Source of the DNA: Marsupella aquatica
Lineage: Eukaryota > Marchantiophyta
NCBI GenBank assembly: GCA_973895155.1
Contig: OZ316891.1
Coordinates: 3,410,001-3,474,000 of the forward strand
Direction of reading: 5' to 3'
Length of the DNA stretch: 64,000 bases
Numbering within the stretch: the first letter of the stretch is position 1; each line of letters begins with the position of its first letter. Below the pieces are notes generated by a model. The model was given only the letters and a program-made list of their open reading frames with translations, was not told where the DNA came from and ran no database searches. The translations under genes and the position numbers were made by a program. Below are positions 12,744 to 25,838 of this stretch, in pieces.

Positions 12744-15700
12744 ATGGATGGGTCCAGAGGTAGAATATTTGAATCGGTTCATCGTAGCGCTGTTCTCCAT
12801 TGTACGGTAGCAACACGTATATCCATATTTTTTTTAGTTTTACAGCTCCAATTTTTGGGCCGCTCAAGCAGCAAAGCGGCCGGCGCAGCATTACATGGTT
12901 GCGGTAGCGACCTAGATGCGACAATTCTTTCGTACCCTTTCTGCAACAAATCACTTTCAATCGGTGAGCGATCCCAGGATTTGGTGTCCAGATTGAATCT
13001 GACGGAAAAAATCTCGCAGCTAGTGAATGCAGCGCCTGAGATTCCACGTCTCGGCATACCCAAACATGAGTGGTGGAATGAAGCCTTACATGGAGTGGCG
13101 GAGAGTCCGGGAGTTTCATTCGCAGAAACAGCCAAAGCTGTAACTAGCTTTCCCCAGCCAATCTTGACTGCGGCATCGTTCAACAAAACATTATGGACCC
13201 TGATTGGCGAGGTCAGTATCATCTCAATCTTCCATTCAATGAAATTTGAATGATAAGAGTGGCACGTGAATGCATTTCAGCCATTTTGCTCAGTGAGGCA
13301 GGAGCATTGTCGTTTCCGTTACTTCTCAATCTTTGGTATCCAGATGAGTGACCGCGAGATATTACGAGTGATTACTGGACACAGGGGATTCGGTTTTACG
13401 TGTACGTAGGAGGGGATCAAACTGAACATTGCATCTTAACATGACGAGGATTACATTCTTAGGACTTCACATGAGGAGGATTCCGTTCTTAGGACGTCCG
13501 AGATATTGAGGGTGATTACTGGACACACGAGATTCGGTTTTACGTCTACGTAGGAGGGATGAAACTGAACATTGCATCTTAACAAGAAGAGGATTACATT
13601 CTTAGGACTTAACATGAAGAGGATTCCGTTCTTAGGACGTCCAGCGTGCAGTTCATTTCCTAAGCGAAAGATATGGTAATACTACTATACTAGTAAAACT
13701 TTTAATTATTCCCCCAGCTCTTCTAAAACCTCTCACGTAAGGTATTTGGAAGGTGACCTGGCTTCTGACGAGGTGCTTACATGCTCCTCTGCCGAAAATG
13801 GACCTTATAGTAATCATGTTAGTGCTCGCTGACGACGTTTCAAGTCAAGTGCGTTCCCTTCATGTGTGGGATGGGATTGCAGGCTATCTCCACAGAAGGG
13901 CGAGCGATGTATAATCTCGGTCAATCTGGTCTGACGTTTTGGGCTCCGAATATCAACATTTTCCGAGATCCGAGATGGGGAAGAGGACAAGAAACACCTG
14001 GAGAAGATCCGTTCTTAACAAGCGCTTATGCTACTGCTTTTGTGAAAGCAATGCAAGTGATCAACTATGCAGAAGAAGGAAGCAATTTTTCTACTCCGTT
14101 TGATCGACAGTCGGGTAACTTAGTGGCGTCAAATCCCTCGTCAAATCTCTCGTCAAATACTGGCGACTTTGATAGCATGTTGAAGACCTCCGTTTGTTGT
14201 AAGCACTTCACAGCGTACGATCTGGAAAACTGGGACGGTTACGATCGTTATCACTTCAATGCCGAGGTAATGTACTCCTCCCAACATAGTGCACCATTGA
14301 TAGAAGGGAGGACCGAGCACTTTTTACTCTCACCGTTGATTGAACAATTGGATACCGTTGAAGTATCTCTCATCTAGTTTCTTAGCAACTCGTTTGTAGG
14401 ATTCCCTCTTCTTAGAAGGAATTGCACTTTAGAAATTTGCTTTTCAGTGAGGAATGACTGCACTTTCTACAGGTGCAATAAAAGTGCCAATGCCTGCCTT
14501 AGGGCGTGGCTCCATCTGAATTTCACATAGGCGAAAAGAAATCTTTAAAAGAAATAAAGAATTCGTCCCGTAATCCTCATGACAAGCAAACTAAAAGCAG
14601 TAGAATTCTAAAGATTTTGTACTGACCGTCTTGATCTGAATACTTGGTGATGGCTTTCCAGGTGTCCAATGAAGATCTGGAAGACACCTACAATCCTCCA
14701 TTCCAAAGCTGTGTTGAGCAGGGACAAGCGAGTAGCGTAATGTGTTCCTACAATCGTGTGAATGGCGTTCCTGCATGTGCCGATTACAATTTCCTCACAG
14801 TTACTGCGAGGCAGCGTTGGGGGCTCAATGGGTATAGATCCAAAATCTAATACGTGGAATCTTCTTGCTAAATCCGGCTCCTCTGTTTTCGCTGCTTTCC
14901 AATTCATAAATCTGATCAGTCGCTGTACTCACACTCAGCTGATCGAAGGTCTAACGAGCCTCCTGCCGCACTAGCTTAGAAGCTGCACCAATCCGGTTCA
15001 AATTGGAAATTCATGGTGTGACAGAATTCTTTGTGGGATATCGGTACGGACCACGTTCGATGTGATCGAGAGTGTGATGTAGAACAGTGAATTCCTCTAA
15101 ACGATTTTTCTGTTTTCAGGTATATTGTATCGGACTGTGATGCAGTAGAGCTCATTTATGATTCAATAGGTTACGTCCCTACTGGAGAAGATGCAACTGC
15201 TATCACATTCAACGCTGGTAAGCAAGCAATTGACGAAGCTACGCGGCTTACATCTCTCACAAGAAGCGCCTAACCTTACAAAGTATTTATGACATGATAT
15301 GCACCACAGGTCGGAGACAGTGACATAGGTTCAGATCACTGTCCAGTGCTCAGTTGACTTCATATAATAACAGGCAGGCATTTGATTTGATGTTCTATTA
15401 TTGTCCGTAAGGGACAATTAGCCCGGAGATCTTTTGGTACCAATTGCGATTCCCAGTTAATGTACTTGAACAGAGCGATTAATGTGCGATTGATTTGTCT
15501 ATCTTTGCGCTTAATAGATATGATTATAGTTTGAGTGGTTTGGTATGATGCATTTTGATATTAGATCGTCCACAAAACTAATTGTGACCAATGATCATCT
15601 ACAGGTATGGACCTTAATTGTGGAACGACTGCAGCAACTTTCGGACAGTCTGCAGTTGACCAAGGAAAACTCAACGAGACAACAATAGATGGCGCCCTTG

Positions 15701-17446
15701 TCAACCTGTTTCAGGTTCGGATACGCCTTGGGGAATTCGACGGCGATCCCCGGTATCAAATTTACGGTTCTTTAGGTGAATCAGACATCTGCTCATCTGC
15801 TCATCAACAGTTGGCAGTTGAAGCTGCGACACAGGGTATTGTGCTGCTGAAAAATGACGGGAATACTTTGCCCCTGCTACTTGGTGACGTTCAGTCTGTA
15901 GCCGTGATTGGTCCTAACGCAAACGCAACGCTTACCATGCTCGGAAATTACGCTGGTACTTCCCTCTGAACTCACAAGTTGGATATGATCCCAAAGTGAT
16001 CACCAACTCTCTGCACTGTGCTTCTAGCTTGTTTGCGTTTCAAAAACTGAGATTATTGCACTAGCAGAAGATTGGAAAGCCAGCCATGTTGAATGAATCT
16101 TGTTAACAAGCATGTATACCGGTTGACATTCTTGCAGGAACTCCGTGCGGATACATAACGCCTATCCAGGGATTGCAGAAATACGTCAGCTCTGTACAAT
16201 ACGAAGCAGGATGTGCAGACATTCCGTGCGAATCAGACCAGTTCATAGATAACGCGATTCAAGTAGCGGACGGGCCGGATGCCACGATACTTGTCGTCGG
16301 TCTCGATCAGACACAAGAAAAGGAAACTCTGGACAGAACCCACCTGCGCTTACCAGGGCAGCAGGAGAACCTCGTTTCTGCCGTTGCGAACTCGTCAACC
16401 GGGCCTGTCATTCTCGTAGTAATGTGCGGGGGAGCAGTAGACATCTCCTTCGCTAAATACAACCCCAACATACAAAGCATTATCTGGGTCGGCTACCCAG
16501 GACAAGCAGGAGGAGAAGCCCTCGCAGACATCATCTTTGGCCACAGAAATCCAGGTGCAGTACATGGTTAGATCTACATTCAAATGTACCCATAAGAAAA
16601 ATATTAAATTTGGTGAAAGATTATCAAAAGTATGTTCTTAGAAGGCTAAATAAAGTACGCTTAGTACATAATATTAGCAGAGAAACATCCCCCTCAAATC
16701 ATTGAAATTCTATGAAGTACCAAAGTCGTGAATCAATACTCCTAACGCTGTACTTTGAGCTTGGATATTTGGAATGATTTATCTCTCGAGGCCCCTTAGA
16801 CTAAGTAAATTTGACCGGCCTCTTCGATGCAGGTGGCAAATTACCGGTATCCTGGTATTCAGAATCCTACATCAATACTTCTATGCTAAACATGGGCATG
16901 AGGCCCGATCCAGCTTCAGACTATCCCGGCAGAACATACCGGTATTACACTGGACAGACCGTTTATAATTTCGGGGATGGTATGAGTTACACCAACTTCT
17001 CCCACTCACCCCCACAATGTCGTTCATCTCGGATCCAAATTCCGGGTCGAAAGCAGTTACGGTGCTTCCACCACCCGTATCTGAGAAGGGAATGCGCAGA
17101 TGCGGCCAAGGAGGCACTCGAAGGGGAAGTAACCTGTGACGACGCAGCTTTTTTTGTGAGAGTACTAGTGAAGAACGAAGGAGTACGACTGGGGACGAAT
17201 GTGGTTTTGTTGTACTCAATGCCGCCCAACCGAGGTGTCCATGGAAATCCGTTGAAGCAATTATTGGGATTTCAGAGCGTGCAGCTTGATGCCCAAGAAG
17301 AAACCGAAATTGGTTTCCATGTTCTTCCCTGCAAGCATCTGGCCACGGTTGGGAAGAGCGGATTCAAAGAAGTGCAAGAAGGAATTCACACTTTTGTGAT
17401 AGGAACCGAATACTCCTTGGCACACAAAGTGTTATTTTATTTTTGA
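12744..17446 (+). CDS. BXL: GH3 beta-D-xylosidase / alpha-L-arabinofuranosidase (BXL-like)
   Basis: Seven exons read by eye: 12744-13211, 13883-14266, 14662-14831, 15120-15217, 15605-15955, 16138-16554 and 16833-17446. All have GT-AG borders and the phases join to 833 codons, against roughly 770-800 in the family. A hydrophobic stretch at residues 27-41 suggests secretion to the cell wall, where this family removes xylose and arabinose from xylan and arabinan side chains. Family landmarks are [10 protein letters not shown] in exon 1, [17 protein letters not shown] at about 183-199, VSDCD with the presumed nucleophile Asp346, MDLNCG in exon 5, the Glu551/Glu553-DRT-LPG segment, GYPGQAGG and YPGRTYRYY. 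An in-frame TAG just before the ATG fixes the start. Exon 7 has an atypical stretch at about 17000-17085 that may reflect compensating indels. The family call is firm; substrate preference cannot be read from sequence. Confidence 0.9.
13356..13643. repeat. 144-bp tandem duplication inside GH3 intron 1
   Basis: Two head-to-tail copies, 13356-13499 and 13500-13643. Both contain GTGATTACTGGACACA, GATTCGGTTTTACGT and the TTAGGACTTNACATGA blocks, and differ at few positions. Each unit itself holds a degenerate internal repeat (GAGGATTACATTCTTAGGAC and GAGGATTCCGTTCTTAGGAC). The duplication lengthens the intron without touching either splice site. Confidence 0.85.
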
Positions 17447-19609
17447 CGCAATCACCCACTGGAGAAAGAGCTTTGACATTCTAAAACGTACCAACCAAAA
17501 GAGAGTTTAAGCTCAACTCTACATGTATTCAGTACCCGGATGGGCACCGTATCACTATTATATAATAACCTCTGAAATAAATTCGAATACTTCAAACTCA
17601 AGACAATGTCTGAAGCTACTTGTATGAAAGCATCGAAGACTGTGCAACAGAAAGAACTCTACGAAGCAGGCTGGCCACCACTGACTGATTAGAGAGGTGC
17701 GATTGCACTGCCATGGCCGTTGATTTTCAATGGCATCGATACGGTCCTCATTTTCCGGTAATTGGCCAAGAAATATATTTATTTATGTATGGGAAAGCAA
17801 CTTCGTTCGTTGAATCCATACACCCATGGATCAAAAACGTATTTCAGTATTTGATTGTCAGCGTCATAGGCGACGGCAGTGATATCCGTGAGTCATGAGC
17901 GGCGAACGCACTCCTGCAGCTACAGAACACTGGTGATTAGGCTTCCATGCTAACAACGTACTGACTAGGTATCTAGATAGTGCCTAGTACAAGGTTCCAC
18001 GCTCACAGCTAGGCAGATAGACAGCAACCCATCGTTCGTAGCCAAAACGACCATCACAGATAGGAAGGCGTCAACGGTGTTGAAGCCTTCCACTAAGCCA
18101 CTCCATGGATCGATCAAGATTTCATCAATATAGTCTCCTCGATCACGTACCGCTGTACCGCCCAGAAGAATGTACATTCGCGTACTGGATCAGTACTGTC
18201 TGTGTACGCAGTTGCCCGGCCTTCCAGCTTAGATTTCGCAAAAAGGAATCCATCTTTAAATATACTAAGTTACTAAATTGTTCATCCCTCTATCAAAACA
18301 ATGCAGGTGCGCGCGTTGACAACCGATTACAGCCGAATGTTTGTGCACAAATCTTGCAGAGTCTGTTTCCACACTTGAATCGCATTCTGCGAGCCTGTTT
18401 CCCACATGAATTGCAAATCTGCGAGTATTGAAGCGCTCGATGTCCCGTTCCCAAAGAACCATTCTAGTGACCTTGAAATCGCACGGCTGGTTACACAAAG
18501 CTGAACATCCTTCACGACTCAATCTGCACGCCTGAATTTTTTGTCCACGAAATTATCATTGAGTAGAGTCTCTAGGCTCCACACTTTTTGCATGTGAACC
18601 TCAGTGGAATCATGAGACTGCTGGCGAGATTGTTGGCATACATCATTCAAATCCGATATTCTCCGGAGAGGGCCCCGAAAGAGCTAAGCATAGCTACTGC
18701 AGTACTCTCAGAATGATTTGAAAGGCTGATTGCTTCTACCATTTATGCAATGCCTGGATGGTCCAACGTCTTGTTTAAGTGTATCATATCAAGAAGTTTC
18801 CGGTCCATATTGTCGTACCCAATTTTGCATTAAACTTCTATACAGACCACTATGCTAGTAGTCATGTTTCGTTATATCTAAACACTGATATGGGGAATAA
18901 TATTCAATCCAACTCGTCTGTTTACTTAATGTTGGTGACAATCGGCTCTGGGTGACTGTGTTTTTTATAATACCATTAGATCACTCCATAACGCAGTTAA
19001 ACCTTGAGTTTTAAAACAAGATCATAGAAACTTTGAAAACACTCATCAAAACACCTATATGTTGGATCCATGAGATGCATGTGCTAACAAATGAGATGGT
19101 GGAACAAAACAAAGGAGATGGTGGAACAAAGGCAATGGTGGAGGATGGCGGGTGGCTACTGCATGCAAGGGACGCGCAGGCCTTTGGATCTTTCATTCTG
19201 ACAAATGCGACTAGATTAATTTTGATCATTATGAAACTTGAAATAACCACTATGATGGAAACTCTGTCAAAATCACTATTGGAAAAATTTCAAGTTTCAC
19301 TAGTTTTAAATTAATGATCTTTTGGTAATTATTATATATGCCATTTCCACTGTGCCATTCTATGCTATTGAGGGGTACATAAACTTTGTGATGTTTGGCT
19401 TTAAAGGAATGGCCTCTTTTATAATAGTACTTTATTATCCTCTTCATGTTAAGTCCTAAGAATGTAAAACCCTTCATGTGAAGACTAGAGGCCTTGGGCC
19501 CTCAGTGTTAACTAATATGGGAAAACTTGTGAATGCTCAAAGGATGGATTTTATGGCTCCTGGTAGCCCTCTAGATAGTGACCCCAAAGCCATAATAACT
19601 ATTTCAGGG
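17447..19609. other. Intergenic, GH3 3' flank
   Basis: A possible polyadenylation hexamer (AATAAA in TGAAATAAATTCG) lies about 130 bp after the GH3 stop. The remainder has only short frames on both strands, with no recognisable domain, tRNA or repeat structure. Confidence 0.5.
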
Positions 19610-19610
19610 G

Positions 19611-19894
19611 CTCGGGGGCTTCACTATATGGGGACCTCTCTATCATCTGCAATGTTTGGGACCCCCTAAAATGTAAGAATTTTTTTTTAAATACCCCTAT
19701 AAAGTTGGAATATTCTTGGAATATTCCAAAAATTGGATTAAAAAGACCCTAATGTTATTATAAGTCCTCAAAATTAAATTTAAAAGATACTATTGTTCTT
19801 CTACAAAACTTTTTAGGTTTTCTCTTAGAACCATAAAATAACACTATCCTTGGTCACACGTGATATGTCATTTTTGTGAAAATAAAACCCCGAG
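19611..19894 (-). mobile_element. hAT-like miniature element, diverged copy
   Basis: The ends are CTCGGGGGCTTCAC and GTGAAAATAAAACCCCGAG, an imperfect terminal inverted repeat. Flanks are TTTCAGGG and TTTCAAGG, an 8-bp duplication with one mismatch. The interior (AAAATGTAAGAATTT, GGAATATTCCAAAA, TCACACGTGATATGTC) matches the 29161-29462 element in inverted orientation. It is non-coding. Confidence 0.65.
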
Positions 19895-22800
19895 TTTCAA
19901 GGAATTGTGCTAGACTTTCTCTAATTTTGGGTCCAAGCAGACAACATGTATGTCCCCATTAACATAAAGCAAAGGGTGTTTTTGTGATCCTAGAAAATAT
20001 TTATCTAAGACTTACATACTCTCATATGCTCAGTACGTATCTGTTTGCTCTATATGCTAGAAAAATATATTAATATTTGGCTTGGCTTGACAAAATGATA
20101 AACTCCTTGAATGTGTCATCAATCTTGGGATCAGTCTATCTAGAACCTAATGTCTGTAAATTTGTATGCTATTTTTCCAGGCCACCGTGTCAACTCTAAG
20201 GAGAGTCCCATATCACTGATGCAGTTCTTAGAATAAAGACTCACTAACCATTAACAAAAAAGATAATTAAATGTTTTATGTTCGTAATTATCAACTTTTT
20301 AAAGAATTTTAGTAATATTCCCTAAATTTTCTGAATTCTGATTTAATTTTTTTTCTGAATTTGGAATATTTATCTCGGATGGACTGAAGGGTTTGTTCTG
20401 CTCATCGATGCATTGTGTATATAGCCACCATCAATTTTTACCAGGGGAAAAAAGTGACCGACTGTTTTTGGATGGACTCCTCACTTTTACTGATGACACC
20501 TCAAGTAATTTTTGTAGGCACCTTCACCAAGTGAACCAAAAACTGCAAACTTGTGCAATATTGAACAATTTTTGGATATATATTAAATCTCAATATTCCT
20601 AGCATGTTCTCTAATGTCCAATCTATTACCTCAAAAAGTTTGAATGCTGGAATCAATTTCTCCATTTTTGACAAGCGCAAAAATGACCAGATTGTTATAT
20701 AAACCAATTGCCAATGGACAATTTATTTTCGGGGAGGACGTCCCAAGTAGTTTGGCATGAGCAACAAATATATGATCACTTTTGGGAAAGATGCCCGAGT
20801 AATTTGCGCAAGTTAGTTACCACCAAGTGAACTAATTAAAACTGGTCAACTCCAAATGGTTTGGAGCACATTTATAGGTCAAATTTCAATCAAAACTGTA
20901 AAATATACATGCAGCTACGGAGTCTCTTTGGAAATCCAGTACATCCAAGATTTGGAAATCCACCACGGATTCCGAGAAAATCCCTTAGGTCCATAGGGGC
21001 TTTATTTTCCTGAATTTGATTTAGAAACCTTAGTGTTAGTTATTCCAGAAAGAATTGTAAGTGTTTAAGCAATTGATAAATTCTATACTTGCATGAAGAT
21101 GGGAAGAAAATACTGAAGACTCGGTTACATTCTGTCAAGAAAATCTTGTATTCAACTCTCAGGGGCCTCACTCCAAGGGAATCTCATATTATATACAAAG
21201 TTTTCAAATAGTAAACACCCTAAAACTTAAGAAAATAAAGTAAAATTTTAGTAATTTTTCCCATAAATTTATAAATTATTCTAGGAATATTCTCACATTT
21301 GGTATTAAAAAACCTTATAGTTCTCAAAATTGGATTAAAGCACCCATATATTTCTTCAACAAAACTTTTAAAATCTTCCGCATAATTGAATTAAAAAAAC
21401 CCTAACCTTTTTTTCATGTGATGGGTTAGAAGAAAAAAAGTGAGTACCCCAGGATTCAACTCTGGCAAAGTAAGGAATACCAAATGTTGCACAGTGTTTT
21501 TCCATCCAAAACAAACAAATATTAGTTATTGAAGAAGTTATAAAGTTTTTGAACGGCCAAGTTTACAAGGCAAACACAAATCTTTCTCATTGAAGCACTT
21601 CAAATAATTATGTGCACTTTTTTTTAAAGTACTTTGGAATGAGGTGGAAATTTTTAAATGAGAAGCAAATGATTGAGATGTAAAATTTTTAATATATACT
21701 GGAGATGCGCGCGTAAAGTTTTTGCACACACTTGATTGACATGCATGATGTGAATTTTTTTATTAGAGGTATGTTTTAACAAAGATGACAAAATAATGCA
21801 CCCCTGCAAACATGGAGCCAATGAGAGTTACTGAATTTTTGTCAAGATACTATGGTTCTAGGAGTGGAGTTATGAATGATCAATACATATGTAGCATATA
21901 TACAACATTAAATAAGTACATATGTATAATTTTAAATAATATATATAGGGTTAAAACTGAGACAGAGTTTGACAATATGGCACCTTAAGTTTACAATTTC
22001 AACAACAATGTGACCTATGAATGGTCTTTTTACTGTTTGTAGCCTATTTCTGCTAGTTTACTTGGTGGGAAGTCACTGCTTATATGCTCAATCTAGTAAG
22101 GGCATTCTTAGCAAAAGTGAAGCACCCATTTTCAGTTGATTTATAATATCTGACACCCTGGCAAATCACTAACTCTAATAAAAATGCCTAAACCCCTATG
22201 GACATATGCATCTCAAGCACCCCTTATTGTATATTTTGATAAAGTAATCATTGAAATCTTAATAGAGAAAATTTTCCAAATTAAAAGTACCCTTTGAGCA
22301 TATAATTATAAGAGACTACTCAATGTATCCATTACTTATCTGCTTTATTTATTGTAACTATCGGTGAGGCCACAAAGTCATGTGCTCTTGAAAGAAAAAT
22401 TGACCCATTCCCACATATTGGTCAATCTCCCACTTATAGACCATTTTCCCTAGTAATCCATGCTAATTGACTAAAACAAGAAAAGTGCAAAGTGTATAAA
22501 GAGGACACAATCCCACATTAAAGCATATTAATAGGAAATACCCCAAGTTTCACTATTGACATTTAACCAAGTAGGAAAATGTATTGGAGAAGAAGCTAAA
22601 GAACATAATTAATTTATTACAAACAAAGTTTACACTTTCATTTCTTCCTTGTGCAATTTCATTTTGTAAATACAATACATGCATATGCCTGAATACATGG
22701 GCTGGTTTTATGGACAGTTTTGGTGAGTGTACGTAAAAATTAGTTTATGGACCCCCATCTCACTGCCAGGGCAAACATCTACACGGAGACCATAGAGCCG

Positions 22801-23207
22801 CAGCCATTATAAAGTAGAAAAAGTTGAGGTATAGCAAGTAGGTCATGATGAGATTTTCAATTTTTATTATGACATTTCGGTTGCACGATGGCAATCATTG
22901 TAAATTAATTGTCAGTAAAGCATTTGAAGAAATGGAAGTTTGCTAAAATTCGCGTCTCCGGAAATTCTGTTTGACAAGCTTGAGGTAGAGTCCTCGGTTT
23001 TCTATGGTCTTCGTGACATTGTATAGATGTGTGGATGCCGCACTTGTGTCATAGGTACTAAGTAGAACAGGGACAACTGGCCGACCAAATTCCTCTAGCT
23101 TTCGTTCCATGAAGTCGTCGTAAACCGCGCAGAGAGGAGTAAATGTACAACAGTCCCGCTAAGTCTCTTGAAAGTTGGAATGAAGCTTCGTCTTTTGCAG
23201 CCCCCTA
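19895..23207. other. AT-rich intergenic region
   Basis: No gene seen. A further decayed relative of the miniature element family (TTCTAGGAATATTCTCAC, CTCAAAATTGGATTAAA) lies at about 21190-21440. The segment at 22880-23207 is less AT-rich and could be the former 3' flank of the calmodulin-like remnant that follows on the minus strand. Confidence 0.5.
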
Positions 23208-23420
23208 TTAACGGAAAGCATCAGACAACATCAACTCCTTGAACTCCTGAAAGTCCACCTTCCCATTACCGTCTGCATCGACTCCCTTGATCATCTGCTG
23301 ACACTTCTTATAACTATGTCCTTCTTTCATGCCCATGCTCTTCAACACCATCTGCACGTAGATGAGGCCCTTATTGAACCCTGCTAAGCTTGCTTCTCTT
23401 TTGTTCGCTCGTGCCTCATG
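23208..23420 (-). pseudogene. Calmodulin-like (CML) EF-hand protein, C-terminal remnant
   Basis: Read on the minus strand, the frame ending at TAA 23208-23210 encodes a segment with VLKSMGMKEGHSYKKCQQMI followed by a canonical 12-residue calcium loop DADGNGKVDFQE (23244-23279) and FKELM, ending SDAFR. This is the last EF-hand pair of plant calmodulin-like proteins. The preceding EF loop is damaged: where D-x-D-G-x-I is expected only AGFNKGLIYVQ remains, so its acidic ligands are missing. No start codon or upstream EF-hands were found on the minus strand beyond 23420. It is probably a truncated pseudogene; a terminal exon of a longer gene is the alternative. Confidence 0.65.
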
Positions 23421-25461
23421 CGTTGGAAAATCTAACAGTAGCGAGAAGCATCATCGAGTTAGGAATTGCAATGATGACGCCATGGAAAGGAATGTTGAGT
23501 GATCCAACATAGAATCATGTCCACTTCTTCCTTTGTGGCAGTAGAAGGTCAAGAAAATTGTCACGATTACTTTGTCATCAGATCAACTTGCCAAGAGAGA
23601 TTTAGTTGTTATTCAATTGAAACACAATTCAGAATGCGGGTGGGCATCGGTTACTCAGGGTTAAAAAAACGGAAGGTGGGCCTCCTACTAATTGAACAGT
23701 CTATTACCTAGGGTAAATAAAATGGTTATCTTTCAAACATTTTACATCAAGGTTTACGGTATGGCGTCAATTTTACCAAAATCATGCCACAGACACGAAT
23801 GTTGAAGCAATTTTATTTTGTAAACCAATACGTACCTGTTTGCGGCGCATCTCAATGATGTGGCACACTGTGGACTCGTCTCAAATTTTGGAAGGGACCT
23901 CTAGTGGGGTCTATAAATAATCTACAACCCTCATATGCATACAAATTAAAAATTACGTTAAATATGAATTATGATAGCCATTTAACAGATCCTACAGATC
24001 ATAGTATATATATGGGGCTAAGGGAGAGTTTGGAATCGATCATTTCATGGCCCCAATGTCAAGTTGTAAAGTAAGTGAGCTCCAATAAATGCTGGTAAAC
24101 CTAAAAGTGACGTACTTGTTTAATTGGCTAGGCCCTTGACAAGAGAAGATATATTGAGGGGCATGTGGGTCCACTTTTAATGTAAAAAACTGAGAATAGG
24201 AATGGGGCAATAGTTTCACTGCTCAGGGAGCCAAAAAGGACACTCAGGCAATGCGTTAATCTACCAGCGATCTTGTGGAGAGACATCAGTCAGAGACCTC
24301 CAACTGAAGAGAGGTGGTATCAAACCTAGGACAAAAATGTGCTTCAGATTCATCTATTCATAAAGTAAATTACTTTCCTTCAAAGGCGAGGACAGTTTGG
24401 ATATACTCTACCTTCAAAAATGTAATCCATGAGTACATGTCGCACCCTGGGCCCCCACTCCTTTCTAATACGGGGAGGACGTGAGAACCGTTCAAGGGTC
24501 ATTTTTATCCCTTCAACGGTAATTTTTATAATTTGCTTACAATTCCGCAACCTCTGCATATATACCGAAACCACTTTGTAATTTTGCAAGATCCCTTGAA
24601 ATGACATCCTTCTTACTTTTGCGGTAGGGTAAATCAATAGGTAGCAACATGCAACATCATATTGTTGGTACACGTGTCAAATTATAATTGGTACATGTGT
24701 ATTATCCTTACAGTATCCATATCTCCTTCATAGATTAAAATGTTAATATTGGCAGCTATGCTAAGCCAGAAAAGTTTTGAAGGGAGGATTGGGGGCGATC
24801 CCGGGGGCGATGGGTGATGGACCGGGTGTGTGGAGTGAAATTGTAATATATGAAGGATAATTATTATTGCCCAATTTAACTCCCTTTTGTAATACACTGA
24901 AGATACTTTAATAAGAGGAAATTTTTGGTTTTTATAAAAAACAAGGATAATCTCTATAGGAGAAAAATTAATAAGAAGGGGTGCTTGTGTAGGGGAGGCT
25001 CACCTGAAGGTATGATTGTATAATATACAAAGAGTGAGAGCCCAGGGATGTCGCACCCCTAAGCCGGGCCTTAAATCCAGTTTAGTTCCATGGGGCGACC
25101 TCGACCACCAGTAAGGGTGAGGGTTCGGGCAAGGAGGTGTGTAATGGCCACGATTAGCCCTAAGTTAAGCTAAATCAATATACTTATCGGTATAATATTT
25201 ATGCAACTCCTACTGGTCATAGGTATATTTGTTTTCCACCGCTGGAATATTCCCACAGTTAGTGACTCGGACTAACTCCCGGCTTGGGGCTTTCAAGCCA
25301 TCAACGCGATAGAACCTTGTGACATGCAATGGATGGCAATCCCTACCATTAGTCCGCACTTGGTACCTCGCCTGGTATGTCCCTTGAAATGGCGTCTTTG
25401 CCCAAACAAAGCATGCACACAACACCAATTACTCGCGGAGACATTAGAGGGAGAAGACTAC
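23421..25461. other. Intergenic region
   Basis: Only short unrecognised frames on both strands. The portion from 25000 to 25461 is less AT-rich and has an unrecognised minus-strand frame (25210-25428). It may be part of the same decayed element or gene neighbourhood as 25.8-29.1 kb, but nothing identifies it. Confidence 0.4.
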
Positions 25462-25465
25462 ATTT

Positions 25466-25834
25466 GGTCAAGTGCAAGCTAGAGGGGTACTGAAAGGATC
25501 TCCATTTTCTCCACCAAAAGGACATAGGTCCTTGGTAAAAGCAATCACTAGAGGACAAAAAGACCAAAATGTTACATGGAATGGCCAAGATTGTTTTGGT
25601 GAGATTGAAAGGTAAGATCTTGCATGCCAAATCTTTGGAAGTGTGTCCACATATTTTGGAATTTAAGAAGAGTGCCCAATCTTTTTGGAAGTGTGCACAA
25701 TCTTTTTGGAAGTGTGCCCAACCTTTTTGGGAGTGTGCTCAGCTAAATCTTAATGACATTTATACTCCTTTCACTCTCCTTTTTGAGCTAGTCCTTGGGG
25801 ACTCCTTTGGTACCCCTCTAGCTTGCTTTTGACC
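25466..25834 (+). mobile_element. 369-bp miniature inverted-repeat element, copy A
   Basis: Terminal inverted repeats of about 25 bp with two mismatches: the left end starts GGTCAAGTGCAAGCTAGAGG, and the right end reads CCTCTAGCTTGCTTTTGACC toward the flank. It is flanked on both sides by ATTT (25462-25465 and 25835-25838), a 4-bp target duplication. The interior is non-coding despite an 87-codon frame and contains three tandem 21-bp units with the core CTTTTTGGAAGTGTGC. It is the same length as copy B, which lies inverted 1.2 kb away. No transposase of this type is in the window. Confidence 0.85.
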
Positions 25835-25838
25835 ATTT

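Noticed and set aside
25569-25832. 87-codon ORF repeated in three places (25569, 27340, 28761)
   Set aside because: It is the interior of the miniature inverted-repeat element; length differs between copies and no domain is present.
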